Part shown: positions 24,102-32,730 of the stretch, one piece after another
How the letters are laid out: each line of letters starts with the position of its first letter
Position numbering within the stretch: position 1 is the first letter of the stretch
Assembly (NCBI GenBank): GCA_035711805.1
Contig: DASTBV010000055.1
Coordinates: 31,563-95,562 of the forward strand
Direction of reading: 5' to 3'
DNA length: 64,000 nt
DNA from: Gp6-AA40 sp035711805
GTDB taxonomy: Bacteria > Acidobacteriota > Vicinamibacteria > Vicinamibacterales > UBA2999
Position numbers and translations under genes: made by a program
Notes under the pieces: model-generated
What the model was told of the DNA's origin: nothing
What the model saw: only the letters and a program-made list of their open reading frames with translations
Database searches by the model: none

Positions 24102-24136
24102 TTAACGCTTGCGCGTTAAAGATTGTTTGCTACAAT
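24102..24136 (+). promoter_or_regulatory. Candidate promoter overlapped by an inverted repeat
   Basis: TTGCGC (24109-24114) and TACAAT (24131-24136), separated by 16 bases, form a plausible promoter for the DD-carboxypeptidase. The -35 element lies inside a perfect palindrome, TTAACGC-TTGC-GCGTTAA (24102-24119), which would suit a dimeric repressor. Confidence 0.45.
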
Positions 24137-24178
24137 GCCGACACACGCCGTAACAAACTGTCTCGCAAAGGGTTGCCC

Positions 24179-25237
24179 GTGAACCGAGCCCGTCTGTTCA
24201 GGAAACTTAGGTCCCTCTGTCTCGTTGCGGCTGTGCTGTCGTTCGGTCTGCCGGAGGTGTCGGCCGCCCAGACGGCCGCCGCCAAGAAGCCGGCAGCGAC
24301 CAAGAAAACCACAACCACCTACTCGGCGAAGCAGGCCCGGTCGCGCCGGGCGGCACGGGCCAGGGCCCGCGCAGCCGCGGCGCAGCGGGCAGCGGCGGCG
24401 CTCAAAGAGGCACAGCAGCCGCGCTTCAAGTTCGACGACACCGGCGCCCTGGTTCCCGACCCCCGGGCCGAAGCCGCGATTATCTATAACCCGCAGACCG
24501 GCAAGGTTCTGTGGGAGTCGCACGCACAGGATCAGCGCTCGATCGCCAGCATCACCAAAGTGATGACCGCGGTGGTGTTCCTGGAAGACTCACCGGACCT
24601 CTCGCAGACGGTTGTCGTCCAGCGCGCCGATATGCGGGGCGCCTCGACGACCTATTTGAAGGCCGGCGACAAGGTGACGAAGGAAGATCTGCTCCATCTG
24701 ATGCTGATCGCGTCCGACAACGCCGCGTCACGCGTGCTTGCCCGCAGCTCGTCGTACGGGGCGGAAGGCTTCGTCGCCCGCATGAACCAGAAGGCCATCG
24801 ACCTGGGCCTGACGAGCACGAAGTACGCGGACACATCGGGTCTGCTGGCCGCGAACGTCTCGTCCGCCTACGACATGGCGCGGCTCATCACTTTCGTGTC
24901 CACCGTGCCGCAAATCTCGAACGTCATGCAGAAGCAGGAATACACCGCGACGGCCGGACGGCGAAAGATCAATATCCACTCGACCAATCAGCTTGTCCGT
25001 CAGGGCGACGTGGACGTGCAGGCCGGAAAGACCGGATTCATCACCAAGGCGGGCTACTGCCTGGCCACGCTGCTGAAGCTCCCGCAGGGCGGCCCGCAGG
25101 TCGCCGTCGTCGTGCTCGGTGCCAAATCGAACGCCGGCCGTTTCTGGGAGACGCGCCACCTGTTCAACTGGCTCTCGTCGAAGGCGCAGGATCTGATCGG
25201 CGGCACGCCGGTCGAAGCCGCGGCCGCCGCGAATTAG
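24179..25237 (+). CDS. D-alanyl-D-alanine carboxypeptidase (S11, PBP5-like)
   Basis: Trims the terminal D-Ala from peptidoglycan stem peptides in the periplasm. GTG 24179 has AAAGGG six bases upstream and gives 352 aa. A signal peptide (about residues 1-31) is followed by an Ala/Arg/Lys-rich stretch (about 33-78) that may bind the cell wall, then the catalytic domain with SITK (active Ser), SDN and KTG. The usual C-terminal beta domain of PBP5 is absent, so it is a short S11 enzyme. It converges with fdhE, and the stops overlap by four bases. Confidence 0.92.
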   Translation: MNRARLFRKLRSLCLVAAVLSFGLPEVSAAQTAAAKKPAATKKTTTTYSAKQARSRRAARARARAAAAQRAAAALKEAQQPRFKFDDTGALVPDPRAEAAIIYNPQTGKVLWESHAQDQRSIASITKVMTAVVFLEDSPDLSQTVVVQRADMRGASTTYLKAGDKVTKEDLLHLMLIASDNAASRVLARSSSYGAEGFVARMNQKAIDLGLTSTKYADTSGLLAANVSSAYDMARLITFVSTVPQISNVMQKQEYTATAGRRKINIHSTNQLVRQGDVDVQAGKTGFITKAGYCLATLLKLPQGGPQVAVVVLGAKSNAGRFWETRHLFNWLSSKAQDLIGGTPVEAAAAAN

Positions 25238-26121
25238 CTCGAATACCCGCGCTGCATGGCTGCCGCATCCAGCGGCAGCGTCGCCACCGTATCGACCATC
25301 GGCATCACCGGGCGCGTCGCCCGGCGGCCGTCATACGCCTTCAAGTACCGCTTGCACGCGTCGCACGCGTAGACACGATACTTTCCGTCCGGCGTCGCGA
25401 ACGACGTGATCCGCGATCGGTCGGCGTTGCGGCAGTACGGACACGTGAGTGCCTCGTACTTCCATCGCAGCGTGCATCGCCCGCAGATCAGATGGCGCTC
25501 GGCGGCGGGCGTGATCACGGCAAAGTCCGGCTCCCCGCCGCACAGCCCGCAGTGCGGGTGCGTCCACAGCGCGAGCTCCTCGCGCTGCTGCAGCACTTCC
25601 GCGCAGCGCGAGAGAAACGGCCGCATCGCCAATCCCAGGACCTGGCCGACGACCGCGTCGTCTCCTGCGGATTCAGCGGAGATGGCCGTCACGCCCACGG
25701 ACGCCACCGCGTGCGATTCGGCGGCGCTGCGATACCAGTCGCCGGCCGCGGCGAGAAGCGCCATGTCGCGGCCAAGCGCCTGCACGCGCTGATGATCGGC
25801 ATCCTCGAGCGCGCCATGGCGGCGGAGGATGTCGGCCGTCTGCCGGACCAGGAGCCGGAGGTCCGTCAGGTCGAGCGGGATGTCCTCGAAGCGCAGGAGC
25901 GGGCGTGCCTCCGCCGTATGGCGCTTGACGACCTCGGCGGTGATGGCCAGCGAGGGCAGCGTGACCCGGCCCTGCACGCGCCGGAACAGCTCGACCAGCT
26001 CCAGGTGCATGTCGACCGCTTCGCCGAGCTCCGGATGCTCCGCTTTAATCGCACGGAGCGCGGCGGCTTCGCGCGACTCGGCACGCTGCGGCCGCGCCGG
26101 GCGTTCTCCCTGATCGGTCAC
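25234..26121 (-). CDS. fdhE: FdhE-like formate dehydrogenase accessory protein
   Basis: 295 residues. The C-terminal half (about 180-270) has four CxxC zinc pairs (CGLC, CGRC, CPYC, CDAC), the rubredoxin-like zinc fingers of FdhE, which is needed for assembly of respiratory formate dehydrogenases. The N-terminal half is helical. No formate dehydrogenase subunit, selenocysteine gene or molybdenum-cofactor gene lies in the window, so it is either separated from its partner or serves another oxidoreductase. Confidence 0.85.
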   Translation of the reverse strand: MTDQGERPARPQRAESREAAALRAIKAEHPELGEAVDMHLELVELFRRVQGRVTLPSLAITAEVVKRHTAEARPLLRFEDIPLDLTDLRLLVRQTADILRRHGALEDADHQRVQALGRDMALLAAAGDWYRSAAESHAVASVGVTAISAESAGDDAVVGQVLGLAMRPFLSRCAEVLQQREELALWTHPHCGLCGGEPDFAVITPAAERHLICGRCTLRWKYEALTCPYCRNADRSRITSFATPDGKYRVYACDACKRYLKAYDGRRATRPVMPMVDTVATLPLDAAAMQRGYSS

Positions 26122-26153
26122 TCAACGAATCATACACACGGCGGCGACGAGTG

Positions 26154-26267
26154 TTCACGCTTCCAGGTGCTCTCTTCCCGGTTCGTGTTCAGGTTCCGTT
26201 CAAACCAAGAACGGCCGCCGAACACAGAACACGAACCGGGCACCGAGAATGCGGACGCGTGAACGGT
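26154..26267. repeat. GAACACGAAC-type fold-back repeat, copy 2
   Basis: The left arm (26154-26202) has CCCGGTTCGTGTTCAGGTTC-type units. The right arm (26219-26267) has the inverse (GAACACAGAACACGAACCGG) and ends in CGGACGCGTGAACGGT. The last 16 bases and the GAACACGAACC core are shared with 6222-6277. It fills most of the gap between the divergent fdhE and glgA genes. Confidence 0.8.
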
Positions 26268-26282
26268 GTTAGGGTGTGATGG

Positions 26283-27734
26283 ATGCGCGTGCTCATGGTG
26301 GCGTCGGAGGCGGCTCCGTTCGCCAAAACCGGCGGGTTGGCGGACGTCATCGGCGCTCTGCCGCGCGCGCTCGCCAGCCTCGGACATGAGGTGGATGTGG
26401 TGATGCCGCGCTATCGCGGCGTCGAGGCGGGCGCGCCGGAGCGTGTCATCACTGTGGCGCTCGGCAGCCTCGTGTCGGATGCGGGCTGCTACGTGATCGC
26501 CGCCGACCGCATCCGCACAATCTTCATCGACCATCCGGGATACTTCGACCGCGATCACCTGTACGGGGCAAACGGCCACGACTACGTCGACAATCCCGAA
26601 CGCTTCGCGTTTCTGTGTCAGGCGGCGCTGAACTGGGCGGCGGATTCGAGCATTCCGTATGACGTCGTGCACGCGCACGACTGGCAGGCCGGCCTGGTGT
26701 CGGTGCTTCACGCGCGGATGGTGAAAGCGAGTACATCGCTCCGCCGCCTTGCGACCGTCTTCACCATCCACAACCTCGCGTATCAAGGCGTATTCGACGC
26801 GAGCTGGCTTCCGTATCTCGGCCTCGGCTGGGATCTCATGCGCGTGGACGCGATGGAGTATTGGGGCCGGATCAGTTATCTGAAGGCAGGAGTGGTGTTC
26901 AGTCAGCTGATTACCACCGTGAGCCCACGCTACGCGCAGGAGATTCAGACGCCGGCGCTCGGGTTCGGCTTCGACGGGATCCTGCGTGAGCGCGGCTCCG
27001 ATTTGATCGGGATCCTGAACGGGATCGACTACGATCAGTGGGATCCGGAGCGCGATCCGAACATTCCCAGGCCATATGGCGCCACCGATCTCGAGGGGAA
27101 AAGCGCGGCCAAGCGGGAACTGCTGGAGCGGTGCCGGTTGCCGGCGGGCGTCGACGCGCTGGCGCGTCCGGTCGTCGGCCTCATCTCGCGGATGGTCGAT
27201 CAGAAGGGATTCGATCTCCTCGCCGACATTGCCGACGAGCTTCCGCGCCTGGGCGCTGCGGTCGTGCTGCTCGGATCGGGCGAGCGGCGGTATGAAGATT
27301 TGTGGCTGGCGCTCGCCACCCGATATCCGGATCGCGTGGCGGTGCACATCGGGTTCGACGAACGGCTGGCGCATCTGATCGAAGCGGGGGCGGACCTGTT
27401 CCTGATGCCGTCGCGATTCGAGCCGTGCGGGCTCAATCAGATGTACAGCCTGCGCTACGGTACGGTGCCGCTGGTGCACGCCACCGGCGGGCTGGCGGAT
27501 ACGGTGCGGAACTTCGACGCGGTCACCGGGAGCGGAACCGGTTTTACGTTCGACGAGTATTCGCCTCAGGCGCTTCTTGGCACCCTGAGGTGGGCATTAG
27601 GCGTCTTTATGGATCGGCGGACCTGGCAGCGGATTCAGCAGTCCGGGATGAGGCAGGATCATTCGTGGGCAGCCTCGGCGCGGCGCTACGTCGAGGTGTA
27701 CGAGCGCGCCATTGCATCGCGCGTGGGAGTGTGA
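26283..27734 (+). CDS. glgA: Glycogen synthase (ADP-glucose, GT5)
   Basis: Extends alpha-1,4-glucan from ADP-glucose. The 483 residues are the usual length. The N-terminal ADP-glucose site is KTGGLADVIGALPRAL (about residues 15-30). The C-terminal GT-B domain has FLMPSRFEPCGLNQMYSLRYG (catalytic Glu and nucleotide site, about residues 376-396) and ATGGLADTV. The start is ATG 26283. trxA follows after 7 bases; whether they form an operon is unclear. Confidence 0.96.
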   Translation: MRVLMVASEAAPFAKTGGLADVIGALPRALASLGHEVDVVMPRYRGVEAGAPERVITVALGSLVSDAGCYVIAADRIRTIFIDHPGYFDRDHLYGANGHDYVDNPERFAFLCQAALNWAADSSIPYDVVHAHDWQAGLVSVLHARMVKASTSLRRLATVFTIHNLAYQGVFDASWLPYLGLGWDLMRVDAMEYWGRISYLKAGVVFSQLITTVSPRYAQEIQTPALGFGFDGILRERGSDLIGILNGIDYDQWDPERDPNIPRPYGATDLEGKSAAKRELLERCRLPAGVDALARPVVGLISRMVDQKGFDLLADIADELPRLGAAVVLLGSGERRYEDLWLALATRYPDRVAVHIGFDERLAHLIEAGADLFLMPSRFEPCGLNQMYSLRYGTVPLVHATGGLADTVRNFDAVTGSGTGFTFDEYSPQALLGTLRWALGVFMDRRTWQRIQQSGMRQDHSWAASARRYVEVYERAIASRVGV

Positions 27735-27741
27735 GCAAACC

Positions 27742-28068
27742 ATGGCATCGGAGAATGTGAAGACTTTCACTGACAGCAATTTCGACGAGGAGACGAAGCA
27801 GGGCGTTGTGCTGGTCGACTTCTGGGCGGAGTGGTGCGGACCCTGCCGCCGCATCGCGCCGATCGTCGAGCAGCTGGCCACCGAGTACGCCGGGCGAGCC
27901 ACCATCGGCAAGATGAACGTCGACGAGAACCCGAACGTGCCGACCAGCCGGTTCCACGTGCGCGGCATCCCGACGCTTGTCGTGCTGAAGAACGGACAGC
28001 TCGTCGACACCATCGTCGGTCTGGTTCCCAGGGAAGACATCGTCTCCGCGCTCGAGCGTCACCTCTGA
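27742..28068 (+). CDS. trxA: Thioredoxin
   Basis: A cytoplasmic disulfide reductase of 108 residues from ATG 27742. The active site is WCGPC (about residues 29-33) in the frame VDFWAEWCGPCRRIAP, and the cis-Pro loop is RGIPTLVVLKNGQ. Its stop shares a base with the start of trxB (TGATG), so the pair is coupled. Confidence 0.97.
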   Translation: MASENVKTFTDSNFDEETKQGVVLVDFWAEWCGPCRRIAPIVEQLATEYAGRATIGKMNVDENPNVPTSRFHVRGIPTLVVLKNGQLVDTIVGLVPREDIVSALERHL

Positions 28069-29048
28069 TGTCCGGTTCCCACGCAGACCGCGAGGTCGTG
28101 ATCATCGGCTCCGGGCCCGCCGGATTGACTGCGGCGCTCTATGCCGCGCGCGCGAACCTGAAGCCGCTGCTCATCGAGGGCCTCGAAGCCGGCGGTCAGT
28201 TGATGCTGACGACCATGGTGGAGAACTGGCCGGGGTTTCGCGACGGCATCATGGGACCGGACCTGATGGGCGAAATGCGCGCGCAGGCCGAGCGCTTCGG
28301 GACCGAAGTGGTGCAGGGCAACGTGACCTCGGTGGACCTCCGGCACCGCCCCTTCACGATTTCGCTCGACGACGGCCGTAAGGTGACGACGGCGGCGCTG
28401 ATCGTCGCCACCGGCGCGTCGGCACGCTGGCTGGACATCGGGTCGGACCGGAAGCTCTCGGGCCGCGGCGTGTCCACGTGCGCCACCTGTGACGGCTACT
28501 TCTTCCGTGGGAAGCCGATTGCCGTCGTCGGCGGCGGCGATTCCGCGATGGAAGAGGCGGTCTACCTCACGAAGTTCGCCTCGAAGGTCACCGTCGTACA
28601 CCGCCGCGATACGCTGCGCGCGTCGAAGATCATGCAGGACAAAGCCTTCGCGAATCCCAAGATCGATTTCATCTGGGACTCCGAAGTCATCGACGTTTCC
28701 GATCTGGAAAAGGGCGAGGTCACCGGCATTGTTCTGCGGCATCTGAAGACCGGCGAGATCCGCCACCTCGCGGTTGACGGTGTGTTCATCGCCATCGGCC
28801 ACACGCCAAACACCGCGCTCTTCAGGGGACAGATCGACCTCGATCCGAACGGATACATCGTCACCAGAGGCGGAACGCGCACGAACATTCCAGGCGTTTT
28901 TGCTGCCGGCGACGTCCAGGATCATGTGTATCGTCAGGCGGTCACGGCGGCAGGCTCCGGCTGCATGGCCGCCATCGATGCCGAACGATATCTGGAGGGG
29001 CTGCCCGCCGCCGACGCCGCGTCGGTACAGCCCAGCGCGACGGCGTAG
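28068..29048 (+). CDS. trxB: Thioredoxin reductase (NADPH)
   Basis: Reduces thioredoxin with NADPH. It has 326 residues from ATG 28068. The FAD motif is IIGSGPAGLTAALYAARA (about residues 11-28), the redox-active Cys pair is CATC (in STCATCDGYFF), and the NADPH motif is VVGGGDSAMEEA. The C-terminal GVFAAGDVQDHVYRQAVTAAGSG segment is complete. It overlaps trxA by one base. Confidence 0.97.
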   Translation: MSGSHADREVVIIGSGPAGLTAALYAARANLKPLLIEGLEAGGQLMLTTMVENWPGFRDGIMGPDLMGEMRAQAERFGTEVVQGNVTSVDLRHRPFTISLDDGRKVTTAALIVATGASARWLDIGSDRKLSGRGVSTCATCDGYFFRGKPIAVVGGGDSAMEEAVYLTKFASKVTVVHRRDTLRASKIMQDKAFANPKIDFIWDSEVIDVSDLEKGEVTGIVLRHLKTGEIRHLAVDGVFIAIGHTPNTALFRGQIDLDPNGYIVTRGGTRTNIPGVFAAGDVQDHVYRQAVTAAGSGCMAAIDAERYLEGLPAADAASVQPSATA

Positions 29049-29051
29049 ACC

Positions 29052-29588
29052 GTGGCTGCAGCCGCGTCGTCGAAGTACGCCTCGTCGGACCTTCGACAGC
29101 TGCTGTTTCTCATCGACACGGCGTACGACCGCGTCTCATGGCACGGTCCCAACCTGAGGGGTTCACTGCGCGGGATGACGCCCGCGCTCGCCGCATGGCG
29201 TCCCGCCGTCGAACGTCACAACATCTGGGAGCTCATCGTGCACGCGGCGTACTGGAAGTACGTCGCATGGCGGCGCCTGACGGGGGCGAAGCGCGGCTCG
29301 TTTCCGCTCGCCGGCTCGAACTTCCTCGCGCGACCGGTCGAGAACACAAAGGCCGCCCTGCAGGCCGACCTCGATCTGCTCGACGAGATGCATCGCGTTC
29401 TGCGCGAGGCGGCGGCTGCCGTGCCGGCCGGGGCGCTCGACTTGGGCTCGGCACAGCGCGGCGTCACGAAACGCGCCTTGCTGACCGGCGTCGCGGCGCA
29501 CGATCTCTATCACGCTGGTCAGATCCAACTACTGAAGCGACTCGAAAGGACCTGTCGCGCCGAAGCGCGGCAGCGCGAAGGCGGATGA
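29052..29588 (+). CDS. DinB-family four-helix protein
   Basis: 178 residues of the DinB/YfiT-like fold, a metal-binding four-helix bundle. The His ligands are likely in WELIVHAAYWK (about residue 64) and in HDLYHAGQI (about residues 151-155). The start is GTG 29052, three bases after the trxB stop. Members include thiol-dependent S-transferases (bacillithiol, mycothiol), which would fit the thioredoxin neighbours, but no such thiol is implied here. It overlaps the next DinB-like gene (ATGA). Confidence 0.8.
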   Translation: MAAAASSKYASSDLRQLLFLIDTAYDRVSWHGPNLRGSLRGMTPALAAWRPAVERHNIWELIVHAAYWKYVAWRRLTGAKRGSFPLAGSNFLARPVENTKAALQADLDLLDEMHRVLREAAAAVPAGALDLGSAQRGVTKRALLTGVAAHDLYHAGQIQLLKRLERTCRAEARQREGG

Positions 29589-30136
29589 GTGTCATTCAAT
29601 CGCTCGTCGACGAATACCGGCGTTACAAAGCGCTGGCCGAAGCCGCGATCGCCCAGGTCGGCGACGAAGAGCTCGGGCACGCGGGCCACGACGGCGGCAA
29701 CTCGATCGAGATGCTGATCCGGCACATTGCCGGCAACCTGAAATCGCGGTTCACCGAGTTCCGCACCAGTGATGGCGAGAAGCCATGGCGCCACCGGGAC
29801 GACGAGTTCGAATCCGCCGGATTGAGCCGGACGGCGCTGTTACAGGTCTGGGAGGAGAGCTGGAGCGTATTGTTCGTCGAACTGGAAAAGCTGGGCGACG
29901 GCGACCTGAGCTCCACCGTGACCGTTCGGCGGCAGCCGCTGCGGATCGATGAAGCGCTGCACCGCTCGCTTGCGCACACGGCCTACCACGTCGGCCAGAT
30001 CGTATTCATGGCGAAGGCGATGCGGGGCGGCGGCTGGCGCACGCTCAGTATTCCGAAGGGCAAGTCAGAGGAGTACAACCAGAAGGCCACGGGCGAGACC
30101 GCGGCAGCGCATGCGAAGAAGCTGATGGAGAGGTAG
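29585..30136 (+). CDS. DUF1572/DinB-like four-helix protein
   Basis: 183 residues from ATG 29585, which overlaps the previous stop as ATGA. A second DinB-superfamily bundle: the His in IEMLIRHIAGNLKSRF (about residue 47) and in HRSLAHTAYHVGQIVFMAKA (about residues 131-135) should bind a metal. It is divergent from the preceding DinB protein in sequence, so this is a pair rather than a recent duplication. The function is unknown. Its stop codon TAG lies next to the CCCAGGC-type repeat. Confidence 0.8.
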   Translation: MSVIQSLVDEYRRYKALAEAAIAQVGDEELGHAGHDGGNSIEMLIRHIAGNLKSRFTEFRTSDGEKPWRHRDDEFESAGLSRTALLQVWEESWSVLFVELEKLGDGDLSSTVTVRRQPLRIDEALHRSLAHTAYHVGQIVFMAKAMRGGGWRTLSIPKGKSEEYNQKATGETAAAHAKKLMER

Positions 30137-30137
30137 T

Positions 30138-30222
30138 CTGGGTTGCCTGGGTCCGGACACCGCGCCTGACCCAGAACCACTTAGGCCACCCAGGCTACCT
30201 AGGCTGCCACCCAGGCCACCTA
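30138..30222. repeat. Fold-back repeat, CCACCCAGG units, copy 1
   Basis: The short left arm (30138-30153, CTGGGTTGCCTGGGTC) and the long right arm (30182-30222, GGCCACCCAGGCTACCTAGG-type units) face each other around about 28 bases. The units are 7-9 bases. The TAG stop of mnmA (30222-30220) is made by the right edge of the repeat. Confidence 0.75.
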
Positions 30223-31278
30223 GTCGATCCAGCCGCCGCCAACGACTACATCGTCGTGATAGAAGACCACGGCCTGGCCGGGCGTCACTGCCGACTGCGG
30301 AGTGTCGAACTCGAGTTCGGCACGGTTGCCCTCGATCGCCCGGACGCGCGCTGGTGCCGGCGTATGTCGATAGCGGATCTGTGCAGCCACCGAAAGCCAG
30401 TCCGTCGGCGCCTCGGCGGCCACCCAGTTCACGTCCGATGCGGTCAGTGTGGTGCGCTCGAGCGACGACTTCGGGCCGACGGTCACGTTGCCGGTGTCGG
30501 CGTCGATCTGCAGCACGTACAGCGGAGCCGGCCCGGACACACCCAGTCCCTTGCGCTGACCGATCGTGAAGCGGTGAACGCCGGCATGTGTGCCGAGCTG
30601 CTCGCCGCTCTCGGCAACGATAGCGCCGTGGTGCGCGACGTGCGGTGCCTTGCGTGCGACGAAGGACGCGTAGTCGCCGTCCGGGACAAAGCAAATCTCC
30701 TGGCTGTCCGGCTTGTCGGCAACCTGTAAACCCAGGCGGTGGGCCTCGCGCCGCACCTCGGGCTTGGTCAGGGCGCCAACCGGAAACATCGCCGCCGCCA
30801 GCTGATCCTGTGTCAGCGAGAAGAGGAAGTAGGACTGATCCTTGTCCCGATCGACGCTTCGCTTCAGCATCCAGCGATTCGTGTCTCGCTCCACCTGCGC
30901 GTAATGACCGGTCGCGACGGTGGATGCGCCGAGGCCGTGTGCGCGCTCGAGGAGCGTCGAGAACTTCAGGTCGCTGTTGCAGTGGGCGCAGGGCAGCGGG
31001 GTGCGGCCGGATGCGTACTCGCGGACGAAATTCGAGATGACCGTCTCCTGGAACTGGCGCTCGAAATTCAGGATGTAGTGCGGAAAGCCCACGGCCGCCG
31101 CCACGCGGCGCGCATCGTTCAGATCGTCGAGCGTGCAGCAGCTGCCGAAATGCAGGCCGGGCTCGCCCTGAGCGTAGAGCTGCATCGACAGACCGATGAC
31201 GTCATGACCCTGCTCGGCAAGCAGGGCCGCGGCGACGGACGAGTCGACTCCGCCGGACATTGCTACTACGACACGCAT
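30220..31278 (-). CDS. mnmA: tRNA-specific 2-thiouridylase
   Basis: Puts sulfur on U34 of tRNA-Lys, -Glu and -Gln anticodons. The 352 residues show the PP-loop AMSGGVDSSVAAALL (about residues 6-20), the catalytic Cys in PCAHCNSDLKFS (about 101) and the second Cys in SQEICFVPDGDY (about 196). The C-terminal beta domains are complete. It follows the cysteine desulfurase gene on the same strand, which can supply the sulfur. A TGCATTCTGAA repeat separates the two. Confidence 0.96.
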   Translation of the reverse strand: MRVVVAMSGGVDSSVAAALLAEQGHDVIGLSMQLYAQGEPGLHFGSCCTLDDLNDARRVAAAVGFPHYILNFERQFQETVISNFVREYASGRTPLPCAHCNSDLKFSTLLERAHGLGASTVATGHYAQVERDTNRWMLKRSVDRDKDQSYFLFSLTQDQLAAAMFPVGALTKPEVRREAHRLGLQVADKPDSQEICFVPDGDYASFVARKAPHVAHHGAIVAESGEQLGTHAGVHRFTIGQRKGLGVSGPAPLYVLQIDADTGNVTVGPKSSLERTTLTASDVNWVAAEAPTDWLSVAAQIRYRHTPAPARVRAIEGNRAELEFDTPQSAVTPGQAVVFYHDDVVVGGGWID

Positions 31279-31282
31279 CCTT

Positions 31283-31359
31283 AATGCAGAATTCTGAATT
31301 CAGAATGCAGTACGTCCGTGTTCTGCCTGCATTCTGCATTCTGCATTCTGAATTGCAGG
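31283..31359. repeat. Fold-back repeat, TGCATTCTGAA family, copy 2
   Basis: Left arm 31283-31310 (AATGCAGAATTCTGAATTC), right arm 31326-31359 (CTGCATTCTGCATTCTGC and on). Seven-base units TGCATTC and TGAATTC. It lies between the end of the cysteine desulfurase gene and the start of mnmA. Confidence 0.85.
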
Positions 31360-31360
31360 T

Positions 31361-32524
31361 TCATACTCGAGCCACTGTTCGCGTCAGGCTTCGAAGCTTC
31401 TCCACGACTCCCGGCAGAACCTCGAGCACCCTGTCGATATCGGCGTCGGTGTTCGCCGCGCCGAGGCTGAAACGAATCGAGTTCTGCGTGCGGTGCGCCG
31501 GGAATCCCATCGCCTTCAGCACGTGCGACGGTTCCAGCGTTCCAGACGAGCAGGCGGACCCTGTCGAGACCGCGATCCCCGCCAGGTCCAGCGCGATCAG
31601 GAGCGACTCGGCTTCGATGCGGTCGAAGCTGACGTTCGTCGTGTTCGGCACGCGCGGTGAGCGGGCGCCGTTGACGGCCGTGCCGCTGACCTTGCCGAGA
31701 ATTCCTTCCTCGAGCCGGTCACGCAGCGCCGCCAGGCGATCGGCTTCGGCCGTCATCTTGGCGCGCGCGAGCTGCGCGGCGACACCGAGGCCGATGATGC
31801 CGGCGACGTTTTCCGTCCCGGCGCGTCGGCTGCGCTCCTGTTTGCCTCCGGTCATCGGCGGCTGCACCCGCACGCCGCGGCGGATCCAGAGCGCGCCGGC
31901 GCCTTTCGGTCCGTAGAACTTGTGCGCCGAGAGCGACAGCAGGTCCACGCCGAGCGCTTTCACGTCCACTGGAATCTTCCCGGCCGTCTGCACGGCATCC
32001 GTGTGAAACACCGCGCCGCGCGCCCTGGCGACGCGGGCCAGCTGAGCCACGGGCTGGATCGTGCCGATTTCGTTGTTGGCGTGCATCACCGACACGAGCG
32101 CGGTGTCGTCGGTCAGCGCGGCTTCGAGCGCGGAAATTGCGACGATTCCGGTCTGATCGACGGGCAGCAGTGTCGTCTTCCAGCCGCGGCGCGCCAGCGC
32201 CTTGAGCGTGTTGAGCACCGCCTCGTGTTCGATGGTTGTGGCAATGAGGTGCCGCTTTCCCGTGACTTCGAGCGCCTCGGCGATGCCTCGGATCGCGAAG
32301 TTGTCGCTTTCCGTTCCGCTGCTCGTGAACACGATTTCCGACGGATCGCCCCCGATCAGCGCCGCGGCCGCGCTCCGCGCGTCATCGAGGGCCGCCTTTG
32401 CCACCTGTCCAAAGTGGTGCACGCTGGAGGGGTTGCCGAACTGCTCACGAAGCGCGGCGGCCATCCGGTCCACTACCTCTGCAGCAGGAGGCGTCGTCGC
32501 ATTGTGGTCCAGATAGATCCGCAC
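31361..32524 (-). CDS. iscS: Cysteine desulfurase (IscS/NifS family)
   Basis: A PLP enzyme that moves sulfur from cysteine to Fe-S scaffolds and to MnmA. GTG 32524 gives 387 aa starting VRIYLDHNATTP, where the family usually begins; GTG 32533 is an alternative. The PLP lysine is in LLSLSAHKFYGPKG (about residues 198-211), HTDAVQTAGK is present, and the mobile catalytic Cys lies in STGSACSSGTLEPSHVL (about 325). No iscU follows, so tRNA thiolation through mnmA may be its main job here. It is divergent from bactofilin. Confidence 0.93.
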   Translation of the reverse strand: MRIYLDHNATTPPAAEVVDRMAAALREQFGNPSSVHHFGQVAKAALDDARSAAAALIGGDPSEIVFTSSGTESDNFAIRGIAEALEVTGKRHLIATTIEHEAVLNTLKALARRGWKTTLLPVDQTGIVAISALEAALTDDTALVSVMHANNEIGTIQPVAQLARVARARGAVFHTDAVQTAGKIPVDVKALGVDLLSLSAHKFYGPKGAGALWIRRGVRVQPPMTGGKQERSRRAGTENVAGIIGLGVAAQLARAKMTAEADRLAALRDRLEEGILGKVSGTAVNGARSPRVPNTTNVSFDRIEAESLLIALDLAGIAVSTGSACSSGTLEPSHVLKAMGFPAHRTQNSIRFSLGAANTDADIDRVLEVLPGVVEKLRSLTRTVARV

Positions 32525-32730
32525 TGGTACCACTGTAGCATTTCGCGTCAGTCCGGCCACGACTGCACTTTTGCGCAGAACGCCCGATATATACTCAGTG
32601 GGCTCCGGGCCCCAGTACAGCGGTCAGGAAAGAGGGACGCGTGAGTCTCGACGACGCCGCAGAAGCGTTCCCCCAGACTCAAGGAACGTCGCGGAGGCGT
32701 TCCGGCAGACAACGCGCGGAGGACATCAAC

